From positions 1 to 10,441 of the forward strand of contig CAMVIO010000051.1 in assembly GCA_947167555.1 (NCBI GenBank): DNA of 10,441 nucleotides, written 5' to 3'. Under the pieces are notes generated by a model that had not been told where the DNA came from, searched no databases, and saw nothing but the letters and a program-made list of their open reading frames with translations. Made by a program: the position numbers and the translations under genes. Shown in pieces: positions 1-6,429 of this stretch. This stretch comes from an uncultured Selenomonadales bacterium (GTDB lineage: Bacteria > Bacillota > Negativicutes > Selenomonadales > Selenomonadaceae). Each line of letters opens with the position of its first letter. Positions within the stretch are counted from its first letter, which is position 1.

Positions 1-801
1 CTGATGAGGATTCCCACGCTGATCCAGGAGCAGAACGTCATGCCGGGGGTCACGAACCGTCTGCTTGCTCGTTTCGTTTCCTGCATTGCGATGGGAACTA
101 AGGAAGCGGCGGAGCATTTCCCGAAAGGGAAAAGGGTCTTTACGGGGAACCCAATCCGTGAGGAAGTGATGCGGGCGCGGAGCGAGGACGGAAAAGAAAT
201 GTTCGGCCTCGATCCGAAAGCGAAGACGGTGCTGGTGTCCGGCGGCAGCCGGGGCGCTCGCAGCATCAACCGCGCGATGGTCGGCGTGCTCGCGCATTAC
301 GCGGGCAGGGACGGCGTTCAGATCCTTCATGTGACGGGAAAAGCCGGTTACGACGAGACGATGCAAAGCCTGAAAGAGGCTGGCGTCGATCTCGATGCGG
401 CGGGCAATCTTTTCGTCGAGCCTTACCTATACAATATGCCGCAGGCGCTTGCCTGCGCCGACGTGGCGGTGTTCCGGGCCGGCGCCATTGGAATCGCGGA
501 GCTGACGGCGCGGGGCGTGCCGTCGATTCTTGTTCCGTATCCGTTCGCGGCGGCGAACCATCAGGAAATGAACGCGCGCGCCATCGCGACGGCGGGGGCG
601 GCACGCATGATCCTCGACCGGGAGTTGACGGCGGAACGGTTGCTGTCGGTCTTGGCGGAGCTTCTCAGCGAAGACGCGAAGCTTCGGCGTATGGCGAAAG
701 CCGCGAAAAAATTGGGACGTCCAAAGGCGGCGGACGAAATCGCGAGCCGAGTGATTCGGCTGGCACGGGGAAAAAAGGAACTGGCCGTTGTGAAGAAATA
801 A
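1..801 (+). CDS. murG: MurG, UDP-GlcNAc:lipid I GlcNAc transferase (5' truncated by window)
   Basis: MurG transfers GlcNAc from UDP-GlcNAc to lipid I on the cytoplasmic face of the membrane, giving lipid II. The reading frame is open from base 1 and ends with TAA at 799-801. About 266 residues are visible; the usual length is about 360, so roughly the first 100-120 residues (the N-terminal acceptor domain) lie outside the window. The ATG at 4 is therefore internal, not a start. Seen in order: QEQNVMPGVTNR just after the edge (family usually HEQN), the C-domain loop GGSRGARSIN near visible residue 80, then RAGAIGIAELTARGVPSILV with PYPFAAANHQEMNA, the UDP-GlcNAc binding region of GT28 enzymes. 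The C-terminus is basic. murC follows after 16 bases, as in many dcw operons. The His-to-Gln change in the first motif is the only oddity seen. Confidence 0.97.
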   Translation: MMRIPTLIQEQNVMPGVTNRLLARFVSCIAMGTKEAAEHFPKGKRVFTGNPIREEVMRARSEDGKEMFGLDPKAKTVLVSGGSRGARSINRAMVGVLAHYAGRDGVQILHVTGKAGYDETMQSLKEAGVDLDAAGNLFVEPYLYNMPQALACADVAVFRAGAIGIAELTARGVPSILVPYPFAAANHQEMNARAIATAGAARMILDRELTAERLLSVLAELLSEDAKLRRMAKAAKKLGRPKAADEIASRVIRLARGKKELAVVKK

Positions 802-803
802 AA

Positions 804-817
804 GGGAGGAAGCGTTA
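804..817 (+). promoter_or_regulatory. Ribosome binding site of murC
   Basis: GGGAGGA at 804-810 lies 7 bases before the ATG at 818. This is close to the Shine-Dalgarno consensus and fixes the murC start. It begins just after the murG stop, consistent with translation from one polycistronic message. Confidence 0.8.
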
Positions 818-2212
818 ATGCTTCAGGGAATCCGCAAAATCCATTTCATCGGCGTCGGCGGCGCCGGTATGAGCGCGCTGGCGCGCATATTGCTGGACAA
901 AGGATATGAGGTTTCGGGGTCGGATAAGAAAATGTCCGCGACTGCGGAGCAGCTTGCGAAGCGTGGCGCCCAAATATTCGAAGGGCACGACGCGGCGAAT
1001 GTGAAAGGCGCAGACGCAGTAGTCGTTTCCACCGCGATTCCGGAGAACAATGTGGAAGTCGCAGCGGCGAAATCGCAGGGAATTCAAATACTGCACCGTT
1101 CGGATGTCAACGCGGCGCTCCTGAACGCGGCGAAAGGCATTGCCGTCGCCGGAGCCCACGGAAAGACTACGACGACTTCGATGATTGGCTTGATTCTCGA
1201 ACATGGCGGCGTCGACCCGACCATCATCATCGGCGGGCAGGTCGATTATCTGGCGGACGGCAACGCGCGGCTCGGACGCGGCGAATATCTGGTGTCGGAG
1301 GCGGATGAGAGCGACGGCTCGTTCCTGAAGCTGATGCCCCATATCGCAGTGGTCACGAATGTCGAGAACGACCATATGGACCATTACGGCACGATGGAGA
1401 ACATCAAAAAGGCGTTTCGGCAATTCCTTGAAAATACGGACGAGAAAACGGGAACCTGCGTCCTTTGCGCGGAAAACGAAAACCTGCGGGAAATCTCGAA
1501 AAATCTTCCGCGCCGCGTCGTCTTTTACGGTACGTCGGAAGAGGCCGAATACCGGGCGACGAATATTGCGCCGGAGGGGACGGGCGTTGCTTTCGACGTG
1601 GAAAAAAACGGAAAGAAACTGACTCGCGTGAGGCTGAACATTCCCGGTCGTCATAACGTGCTGAACGCGCTCGGCTCGGTGGTGACTGGAATCCTTTGCG
1701 GCGTTTCGCCGGAAAAGGGCGCGGAGGCCCTCGCGTTGTTCCACGGCGCGAAACGGCGATTCGAGACAAAGGGGCGTGCGGCGGGCGTCTGGATCGTGGA
1801 TGATTACGCGCACCATCCGACGGAAATCATGGCGACTCTGAAAGCGGCGCGGCAGACGAACCCGAAACGCCTGATTTGCGCATTCCAGCCTCACCGCTAT
1901 TCGCGCACTCAGCTCTTGCAGAAAGAATTCGGCGGCGCGTTCGTGGACGCCGACCTATTGATCTTGACGGATGTTTACTCTGCGGGGGAAGCACCAATCC
2001 AAGGCGTCAGCGGCGAGACAATCGTGAACGCCATTGCGGAAACGACGGGGCAGACGACGAAATATATCAAGTCTCGGGCGGACGTCGCGCCGTATCTTGA
2101 AAGCATCGCCAGGGACGGCGACCTTGTGCTGACGATGGGCGCGGGAGATATTTACAGGACCGGGGAAGAATTGCTGGCGCTCTTGTCGGCACAGGGGGAA
2201 AAGAAAGCATGA
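818..2212 (+). CDS. murC: MurC, UDP-N-acetylmuramate--L-alanine ligase
   Basis: MurC is the cytoplasmic ATP-dependent ligase that adds L-alanine, the first stem-peptide residue, to UDP-MurNAc. The protein is 464 residues, full length for the family. Seen in order: a Rossmann-type UDP-binding motif GVGGAGMS (12-19); the Mur ligase ATP loop AGAHGKTTTTSM (111-122); EADESDGSF (161-169); NVENDHMDHYG (181-191) of the central domain; GRHNVLNALG (277-286); and the C-terminal DDYAHHPTEI (328-337) and FQPHRYSRT (356-364), which are typical of MurC rather than MurD, E or F. A good ribosome site lies 7 bases upstream. The stop overlaps the ddl start as ATGA, so the two are probably translationally coupled. 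In many relatives murB would sit directly downstream; here it does not. No key residue appears to be missing. Confidence 0.98.
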   Translation: MLQGIRKIHFIGVGGAGMSALARILLDKGYEVSGSDKKMSATAEQLAKRGAQIFEGHDAANVKGADAVVVSTAIPENNVEVAAAKSQGIQILHRSDVNAALLNAAKGIAVAGAHGKTTTTSMIGLILEHGGVDPTIIIGGQVDYLADGNARLGRGEYLVSEADESDGSFLKLMPHIAVVTNVENDHMDHYGTMENIKKAFRQFLENTDEKTGTCVLCAENENLREISKNLPRRVVFYGTSEEAEYRATNIAPEGTGVAFDVEKNGKKLTRVRLNIPGRHNVLNALGSVVTGILCGVSPEKGAEALALFHGAKRRFETKGRAAGVWIVDDYAHHPTEIMATLKAARQTNPKRLICAFQPHRYSRTQLLQKEFGGAFVDADLLILTDVYSAGEAPIQGVSGETIVNAIAETTGQTTKYIKSRADVAPYLESIARDGDLVLTMGAGDIYRTGEELLALLSAQGEKKA

Positions 2213-3141
2213 AAGATAAGAAAATCATCGTCGTGATGGGCGGTCCTTCTTCGGAGGCGGAGGTCTCGCGGCGAAGCGGCGCGGCGATATTGGCGGCGCT
2301 TCGAGAAAAAGGGTACACGCCGGAAGGGCTGGAATTTTCGCCGCGTAATTTTACTTCCGATATGCAACGCCTTTGCCCCGACGTCGTTTTCAACGCCATG
2401 CATGGAGCCTATGGTGAAGACGGGCGTATGCAGGCGGTGCTGGATTTGATGGGTATTCCCTATACCGGCTCCGGCGTGTTGGCGTCGGCCATGACAATGG
2501 ACAAAGCGGCGGCGAAGAACGTGATGCTCGGGGCGGGCATCTCGACGCCGAAGGCGCGTGCCTATCGTGCTGGCGACCGGGCCGGGCTGCGGGCCCGGAT
2601 ACTTCGGGAAATGCCGGTTCCCGTCGTGGTCAAGCCGACGGAGCAAGGTTCCAGTGTCGGCGTCGTCATCGTCAAGGACGCGGCAGAGCTTCCCGATGCG
2701 CTGGACGAGGCGTTTTCTTATGGCGACGAGGTGCTGGTGGAGGAATTTATCGACGGGCCGGAGCTGACTGCGGCGGTCTGGGGAACGCCGGAAACATGCG
2801 ACGCTTTGCCGGTCATTGAAATCACGACGACTTCGGGGCGTTACGACTATGAGAGCAAATATACAGTCGGCGCATCTCGCCATATCATCCCCGCGCGGAT
2901 CAGCGCGGAAGCCATGACGCGGGTCAGGGAGACGGCGGAGCAGACGTTCCGCGTCTTCGGCTGCCGGGGCGTCGCACGTATCGACATGATGCTCTCGGCG
3001 GAGGACGTTCCCTACGTCATCGATATCAATACGATGCCGGGCATGACGGAAACGTCTCTCGTACCGGACGCGGCAAGAGCGACGGGTATATCTTTCGAGG
3101 AGTTTTGTGAACAGCTGTTGAAAATGGCTGTAAAAGAGTAA
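2209..3141 (+). CDS. ddl: Ddl, D-alanine--D-alanine ligase
   Basis: Ddl is a cytoplasmic ATP-grasp ligase that joins two D-alanines for the end of the peptidoglycan stem peptide. The protein is 310 residues, the compact DdlB-like length. The N-terminal lobe has GGPSSEAEVS (11-20), and signature 1 HGAYGEDGRMQA is at 65-76. VVVKPTEQGSSVGV (139-152) is the ATP-grasp lysine and serine loop. VEEFIDGPELT is at 177-187. The omega loop YDYESKY (212-218) ends in Tyr, as expected for an enzyme making D-Ala-D-Ala rather than D-Ala-D-Lac. ARIDMML (256-262) and DINTMPGMTETSL (272-284) form the metal and second-substrate site. By motif alignment with E. coli DdlB (offset +2), Asp272 stands where Glu270 normally binds Mg2+, a conservative but unusual change. 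The ATG overlaps the murC stop (ATGA). The ftsQ ribosome site begins 16 bases after the stop. Confidence 0.97.
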   Translation: MKDKKIIVVMGGPSSEAEVSRRSGAAILAALREKGYTPEGLEFSPRNFTSDMQRLCPDVVFNAMHGAYGEDGRMQAVLDLMGIPYTGSGVLASAMTMDKAAAKNVMLGAGISTPKARAYRAGDRAGLRARILREMPVPVVVKPTEQGSSVGVVIVKDAAELPDALDEAFSYGDEVLVEEFIDGPELTAAVWGTPETCDALPVIEITTTSGRYDYESKYTVGASRHIIPARISAEAMTRVRETAEQTFRVFGCRGVARIDMMLSAEDVPYVIDINTMPGMTETSLVPDAARATGISFEEFCEQLLKMAVKE

Positions 3142-3157
3142 GACGGAAAGAATCGTC

Positions 3158-3172
3158 AAGGGGGTGACGGCG
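3158..3172 (+). promoter_or_regulatory. Ribosome binding site that decides the ftsQ/divIB start
   Basis: AAGGGGGTGA at 3158-3167 differs by one base from the AAGGAGGTGA complement of the 16S rRNA tail, and lies 5-8 bases before the ATG at 3173. An in-frame GTG at 3164 falls inside this site and so cannot use it. The ATG at 3173 is therefore the better start. Confidence 0.75.
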
Positions 3173-3949
3173 ATGGGCGATGAGCAGATGCAGGAAATGA
3201 TGGTAGACGAGACTCCCGCGCGCACACCGCCGAAAAAATGGCATTGGCTTTTTCAGGTGTTCGGATTCCTGGGATTCGTCGCTGTGGCCATCGCCGCCGT
3301 CGTTTATCTTCCCGTGTTCAAGCTGGAAAATATCTATGTCAAGGGAAATTCCTATGTACCGCAGGACGACATCATGAGGATTGCGGGCGTTTACAAAGGG
3401 CAGCACATGTTCCAGGTCGAAACGGACAAGGCGGTGCAGAACCTCCGGAAAGACCTTCGCATCGAGCAGGCGATCGTGAAGCGGACGTTCCCGAACGGGA
3501 TTTACATCGAGGTGGAGGAACGGCGCCCTGTGGCCTGTGTGGCCTGCGAGTTTGGCTTTCTCGATCTTGACCGCAAAGGTATGGTACTGAACGCGTATCG
3601 CGTGCGCCATTTGCAGACCATACCGCTTTTGTCGGGGGTTGAGGCCAGGGATTTATACATCGGGGATACGTTCGGGAACGAGCAGATTATTTTGGCGCTG
3701 CAGTATCTTTCGCCGCTTGACGAGACAGAGCTTGCGCAGATTGCTGAGGTGAACCTGGCCAATCCGGGCTATGTCGTCGTCCGTACGACGGATGCAGCGG
3801 AGATCCGCATCGGCGTGCTGGATCGGATCGAGGAGAAAGTGAAGCTCACGAAAAGTTTTCTCGGCGATCTCCGAACGACGCAAAAACCGATCAAGTTCAT
3901 TGATTTGACTACTTCCGCGCCGTTTATTCCGGCGATAGATGAAAAGTGA
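3173..3949 (+). CDS. ftsQ: Cell division protein FtsQ/DivIB
   Basis: This is a bitopic divisome protein (FtsQ in Gram-negatives, DivIB in Firmicutes) that works with FtsL and FtsB/DivIC at the division septum. From the ATG at 3173 it is 258 residues. There is a short cytoplasmic tail with a KK pair at 21-22. One membrane segment follows at about 26-46 (WLFQVFGFLGFVAVAIAAVV). Next comes a POTRA domain at about 49-119, opening with FKLENIYVKGNSYVPQDDI and ending in RTFPNGIYIEVEERRPVA. The extracytoplasmic beta domain (about 125-248) has the family pattern FLDLDRKGMVL and IPLLSG. Position after ddl and before DUF881 and sbp matches the Bacillus-type divIB locus. A GTG at 3164 would add three residues but overlaps the ribosome site. 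The family call is firm; function in this organism is inferred. Confidence 0.93.
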   Translation: MGDEQMQEMMVDETPARTPPKKWHWLFQVFGFLGFVAVAIAAVVYLPVFKLENIYVKGNSYVPQDDIMRIAGVYKGQHMFQVETDKAVQNLRKDLRIEQAIVKRTFPNGIYIEVEERRPVACVACEFGFLDLDRKGMVLNAYRVRHLQTIPLLSGVEARDLYIGDTFGNEQIILALQYLSPLDETELAQIAEVNLANPGYVVVRTTDAAEIRIGVLDRIEEKVKLTKSFLGDLRTTQKPIKFIDLTTSAPFIPAIDEK

Positions 3950-3964
3950 GGCGCATCGAAAAAT

Positions 3965-4666
3965 ATGATGACCTATAAGCGAGGGCATTTTTCTATTGCC
4001 TTTGTCTGCATGGTTCTCGGCTTCATGCTGGCTTTGCAGTTCCGTATCGCGATGGACCAGAAAGCGTCACTGCCTTACCAGCGCGTGGAGGAGCTTTCGG
4101 CGCGTCTGATCGAGGCGGAGAAAGAACGCGACGCGCTGCAGGAGCAAGTGGCGAATTTGCAAAAGGCGCAGCCAGCGCCCGGCGGCTCGGAAGGCGAGCG
4201 CATCCTGAAGGAGCTTCGCCTTCGCTCGGGCATGACGGCTCTGACAGGGCCCGGCGTCGTCGTGACCATCGACGACAGCAAGATTCAGTCGAAAGCGGGC
4301 GAGAACCAGAATCTTTACATCATTCACGACGACGATCTCCTGAAAGTCATTAACGAGCTTCGGGCGGCGGGCGCGGAAGCGATTTCCGTCAACGGGCAGC
4401 GTCTTGTCGCGACCTCGGAAATCCGCTGCGCGGGGCCGACGCTTTCGGTGAACAATGTGCGCTCGGCGCCTCCTTATGAGATTCGCGCGATAGGCGACAG
4501 CACGACATTGGAAAACGCGCTCCGTATGCGCGGCGGCGTGATGGAGACATTGCAGGTCTGGGGCATCCAACTCGAGGTCAAAGCTTCGCAGGCCGTCACT
4601 GTTCCTGCCTATAAAGGAGCGGCGCAATTCAGTTACGCGAAGGAAGCGGAGGAGGAAAAGCCATGA
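3965..4666 (+). CDS. DUF881 family membrane-anchored protein (YlxW/YlxX-like)
   Basis: This 233-residue protein has a single N-terminal membrane segment (about 9-26), an extracytoplasmic coiled coil rich in E, K, Q and L (about 38-68), and a C-terminal DUF881 domain. That domain is recognised by LTGPGVVVTIDDS (93-105), HDDDLLKVINELRAAGAEAI (121-140), SVNGQRLVATSEIRC (141-155) and the closing GGVMETLQVWGIQLEV region (190-205). The family sits between divIB and ftsA/ftsZ in many Firmicutes, usually with sbp. Its biochemical role is not established and a cell-surface division role is only suggested by context. Two ATG codons (3965 and 3968) could start it. The ribosome site is weak, a GAGG at 3948-3951, so translation may depend on coupling to ftsQ, which ends 15 bases upstream. 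The stop overlaps the sbp start. Confidence 0.9.
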   Translation: MMTYKRGHFSIAFVCMVLGFMLALQFRIAMDQKASLPYQRVEELSARLIEAEKERDALQEQVANLQKAQPAPGGSEGERILKELRLRSGMTALTGPGVVVTIDDSKIQSKAGENQNLYIIHDDDLLKVINELRAAGAEAISVNGQRLVATSEIRCAGPTLSVNNVRSAPPYEIRAIGDSTTLENALRMRGGVMETLQVWGIQLEVKASQAVTVPAYKGAAQFSYAKEAEEEKP

Positions 4667-4995
4667 TCCTTGCATTGCTCGGCTTGGGCATCGGGCTCCT
4701 GCTCGGCAGCTTTTGTCCGCTGGTCATCCCAGTGACGTATTCCAAGCTGTTTTCGGTTGCGCTTCTCGCGGGCCTTGACGCCGTTTTCGGCGGTTTCCGT
4801 TCCGCGCTGGATGATCGTTTCGAAAATATGGTCTTTATGTCCGGGTTTTTCATCAACGGTCTTTTGGCGGCGTTTCTTGTCTACGTCGGCGACCATCTCG
4901 GCATCGACCTCTATTATGTCGCGCTTTTGGCTTTCGGACTTCGCATCTTTCAGAATCTTGCCATCATCCGCAGATATTATTTAAGGAAACATTGA
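4663..4995 (+). CDS. sbp: Small basic protein Sbp (DUF1290), integral membrane
   Basis: This 110-residue, very hydrophobic protein has about four predicted membrane segments: roughly 2-21, 26-46, 57-77 and 82-99. It ends in a basic tail (RRYYLRKH). The conserved-looking core is LAGLDAVFGGFRSALDDRF (35-53) followed by FINGLLAAFLVYVGD. It matches the DUF1290 small basic proteins encoded between divIB or DUF881 genes and ftsA/ftsZ in Firmicutes. No molecular function is known for the family, so a division-associated role is inference from gene order. The ATG overlaps the DUF881 stop (ATGA), and a strong ribosome site GGAGGAGGA at 4648-4656 lies 6 bases before it. It is the last gene of the murG-to-sbp run, because the next 182 bases are non-coding. 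Confidence 0.92.
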   Translation: MILALLGLGIGLLLGSFCPLVIPVTYSKLFSVALLAGLDAVFGGFRSALDDRFENMVFMSGFFINGLLAAFLVYVGDHLGIDLYYVALLAFGLRIFQNLAIIRRYYLRKH

Positions 4996-5043
4996 ATTAT
5001 AAAAACAAGTGAAAACAGGGCATGTTTTTTGGGGAGTGCTTTA

Positions 5044-5055
5044 TTTTCGCGAAAA
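5044..5055. repeat. Perfect palindrome upstream of the ftsZ promoter
   Basis: TTTTCGCGAAAA is a perfect 12-base dyad ending 9 bases before the proposed -35 hexamer. Its position would suit an operator, but it matches no regulator site I recognise. The AT-rich flanks make chance occurrence fairly easy. Confidence 0.35.
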
Positions 5056-5064
5056 AAGGGAGAC

Positions 5065-5093
5065 TTGCATGAAATCCGCTTTCATAGTAGAAT
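5065..5093 (+). promoter_or_regulatory. Candidate sigma-70-type promoter of ftsZ
   Basis: TTGCAT at 5065-5070 and TAGAAT at 5088-5093 are separated by exactly 17 bases. The -10 matches 5 of 6 consensus positions; the -35 matches only its first three. Transcription would start near 5100 and give an ftsZ leader of about 78 bases. The sequence sits in the only sizeable gap of the division cluster, directly before ftsZ, which supports the call. Confidence 0.55.
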
Positions 5094-5113
5094 ATGGAAG
5101 TACGAGACGGAAA

Positions 5114-5172
5114 TTTTTCCATGCGCGGTTGCGCAGGGTAGGTATAGGGCGGAATTGCCCGGCATGGAGGGG
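5114..5172 (+). promoter_or_regulatory. Foldable ftsZ leader that could hide the ribosome site
   Basis: TTTTTCCATG (5114-5123) can pair with CATGGAGGGG (5163-5172) as a 10-bp RNA helix, with six Watson-Crick and four G-U pairs. The 3' strand contains the whole ftsZ Shine-Dalgarno GGAGGGG (5166-5172). Inside the helix two small hairpins are possible: CGC-GGTT-GCG (5124-5133) and GGGC-GGAATT-GCCC (5147-5160). Together they would form a three-way junction. A competing hairpin TGCGC-GGTT-GCGCA (5122-5135) would break the last two pairs of the closing helix. Regulation of ftsZ translation is inference from pairing alone. Confidence 0.4.
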
Positions 5173-5177
5173 TATTT

Positions 5178-6338
5178 GTGATTGAATTGGATGCTGATGT
5201 AATGACCGATATGGCCAAGATCAAGGTTATTGGCGTCGGCGGCGGCGGCTCGAACGCGATCGACCGGATGATCTCGTCCGGCTTGAAAGGCGTTGAATTC
5301 ATCGCCATCAATACGGATGCGCAGGCTTTGATGAAATCCCTGGCGCCGAAGCGGCTCCAGATCGGCGAGAAGCTGACGCGCGGACTCGGCGCCGGCGCGA
5401 AGCCGGAAATCGGCAAAGCGGCGGCTGAGGAGAGCCGCGATGAGATCATTGCGGCAGTGTCCGGTGCGGATATGGTCTTTATTACCGCCGGAATGGGCGG
5501 CGGCACCGGCACGGGGGCGGCTCCGATTGTCGCGGAGTGCGCGCGGGAAGCGAACGCGCTGACTGTCGGCGTCGTCACGAAGCCGTTCAAGTTTGAAGGA
5601 AAGCGGCGGATGCAGAACGCGGAAATGGGTATCCGCAATCTGAAAGATGCTGTCGATACCATCATCACGATCCCGAACAACCAGCTGTTGCAGATTGTCA
5701 GCCGTAATACGCCAATGATGGAAGCCTTCCGCATCGCGGACGACGTGCTCCATCAGGGCGTGCAGGGCATCTCCGACCTGCTGGTGGTGCCGGGACTGAT
5801 CAACCTTGATTTCGCCGACGTGCAGTCAATCATGAAGGACGCGGGCACCGCGCTGATGGGCATCGGCGAAAGCTCCGGCGACAATGCGGCGACGCAGGCG
5901 GCGCAGGAGGCGGTACAGTCCCCGCTCCTCGAGATGTCCATCGAAGGGGCTCACGGCGTACTCCTGAACTTCACCGGTTCGGCGGAAAAGCTCAGCATTT
6001 ACGACGTCAACGAGGCGGCGGCGGAAATCGCGGAAAAGGTTCATCCAGACGCGAATATCATCTTCGGCGCGGCCCTGGACGATACGCTCGGCGAGACGGT
6101 GCGCGTCACGGTCATCGCGACGGGCTTCGACGCAGGGGATGATATCATCGGGGTTCCCGCTCAGTCTGCGGCGAATCAGCAGATGCAGCCGGGCGCGCGG
6201 CAAAATCCGAGGCCGGCTCAGGGACAGCCGCAGGCGGCTCCGCAGCAGCCCCAGCAACCGCAACAGCAGCCGGTTTCGCCCTTCGGCGGAAACTTCGGCG
6301 CTATCGACATTCCGACGTGGCTCCGCCACAGCGAATAA
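5178..6338 (+). CDS. ftsZ: Cell division GTPase FtsZ
   Basis: FtsZ is the tubulin-like GTPase that polymerises into the Z ring and directs septal wall synthesis. The protein is 386 residues, normal length. The start is GTG at 5178, with GGAGGGG at 5166-5172 as ribosome site. Visible are the nucleotide-binding GVGGGGSNAIDRM (19-31), the tubulin signature GMGGGTGTGAAP (105-116), the synergy or T7 loop NLDFADV (209-215) that completes the GTPase site in the filament, and SPLLEMSIEGAHGVLLN (248-264). A Gln/Pro-rich disordered linker (about 330-374) leads to the C-terminal peptide IDIPTWLR (376-383), the docking site for FtsA, SepF and similar tethers. Unlike the common arrangement, no ftsA lies upstream. 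The gene has its own candidate promoter and is followed by a strong terminator, so it may be monocistronic, with possible read-through from sbp. Confidence 0.98.
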   Translation: MIELDADVMTDMAKIKVIGVGGGGSNAIDRMISSGLKGVEFIAINTDAQALMKSLAPKRLQIGEKLTRGLGAGAKPEIGKAAAEESRDEIIAAVSGADMVFITAGMGGGTGTGAAPIVAECAREANALTVGVVTKPFKFEGKRRMQNAEMGIRNLKDAVDTIITIPNNQLLQIVSRNTPMMEAFRIADDVLHQGVQGISDLLVVPGLINLDFADVQSIMKDAGTALMGIGESSGDNAATQAAQEAVQSPLLEMSIEGAHGVLLNFTGSAEKLSIYDVNEAAAEIAEKVHPDANIIFGAALDDTLGETVRVTVIATGFDAGDDIIGVPAQSAANQQMQPGARQNPRPAQGQPQAAPQQPQQPQQQPVSPFGGNFGAIDIPTWLRHSE

Positions 6339-6340
6339 TT

Positions 6341-6361
6341 TTGATAGCATAATGTTATCAA
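6341..6361. repeat. Imperfect 21-base dyad between ftsZ and its terminator
   Basis: The arms TTGATA (6341-6346) and TATCAA (6356-6361) flank CAT-A-ATG (6348-6354) symmetrically, with only the 6347/6355 pair (G/T) off; in RNA this would still be a G-U pair. It touches the first base of the terminator stem. It contains CATAAT (6348-6353), a possible -10 hexamer for the downstream gene, though no good -35 precedes it. It could be an operator or just a hairpin before the terminator. Confidence 0.4.
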
Positions 6362-6390
6362 AGCGGCGAGCCAACGCTCGCCGCTTTTTT
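6361..6390 (+). terminator. Intrinsic terminator after ftsZ
   Basis: AAGCGGCGAGC (6361-6371) pairs perfectly with GCTCGCCGCTT (6376-6386) around a CAAC loop, followed by a T run ending at 6390. This is a GC-rich 11-bp stem with a U tract, a textbook rho-independent terminator, 22 bases after the ftsZ stop. Confidence 0.93.
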
Positions 6391-6429
6391 CATCAGGATT
6401 CTATCTTGCAGTTTTCGGGGGAAGTTTGA

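Noticed and set aside
815..1894. Long minus-strand open frame opposite murC
   Set aside because: It is antisense to a clearly identified gene, arginine-rich, and has no recognisable domain. Such frames are expected opposite GC-rich codons.
3164..3172. GTG at 3164 as ftsQ start
   Set aside because: It lies inside the Shine-Dalgarno that serves the ATG at 3173.
5012..5030. AAAACA/TGTTTT hairpin with a T run after sbp
   Set aside because: Six pairs with only one GC pair make it too weak to call a terminator.
5069..5185. A 38-codon ORF (ATG 5069) with a GGGAG site before it, overlapping the ftsZ start
   Set aside because: Its start overlaps the proposed -35, so it would be untranslated in the ftsZ transcript. 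It has no recognisable sequence and an arginine-rich, unstructured composition. It could only be read on run-through messages from sbp.
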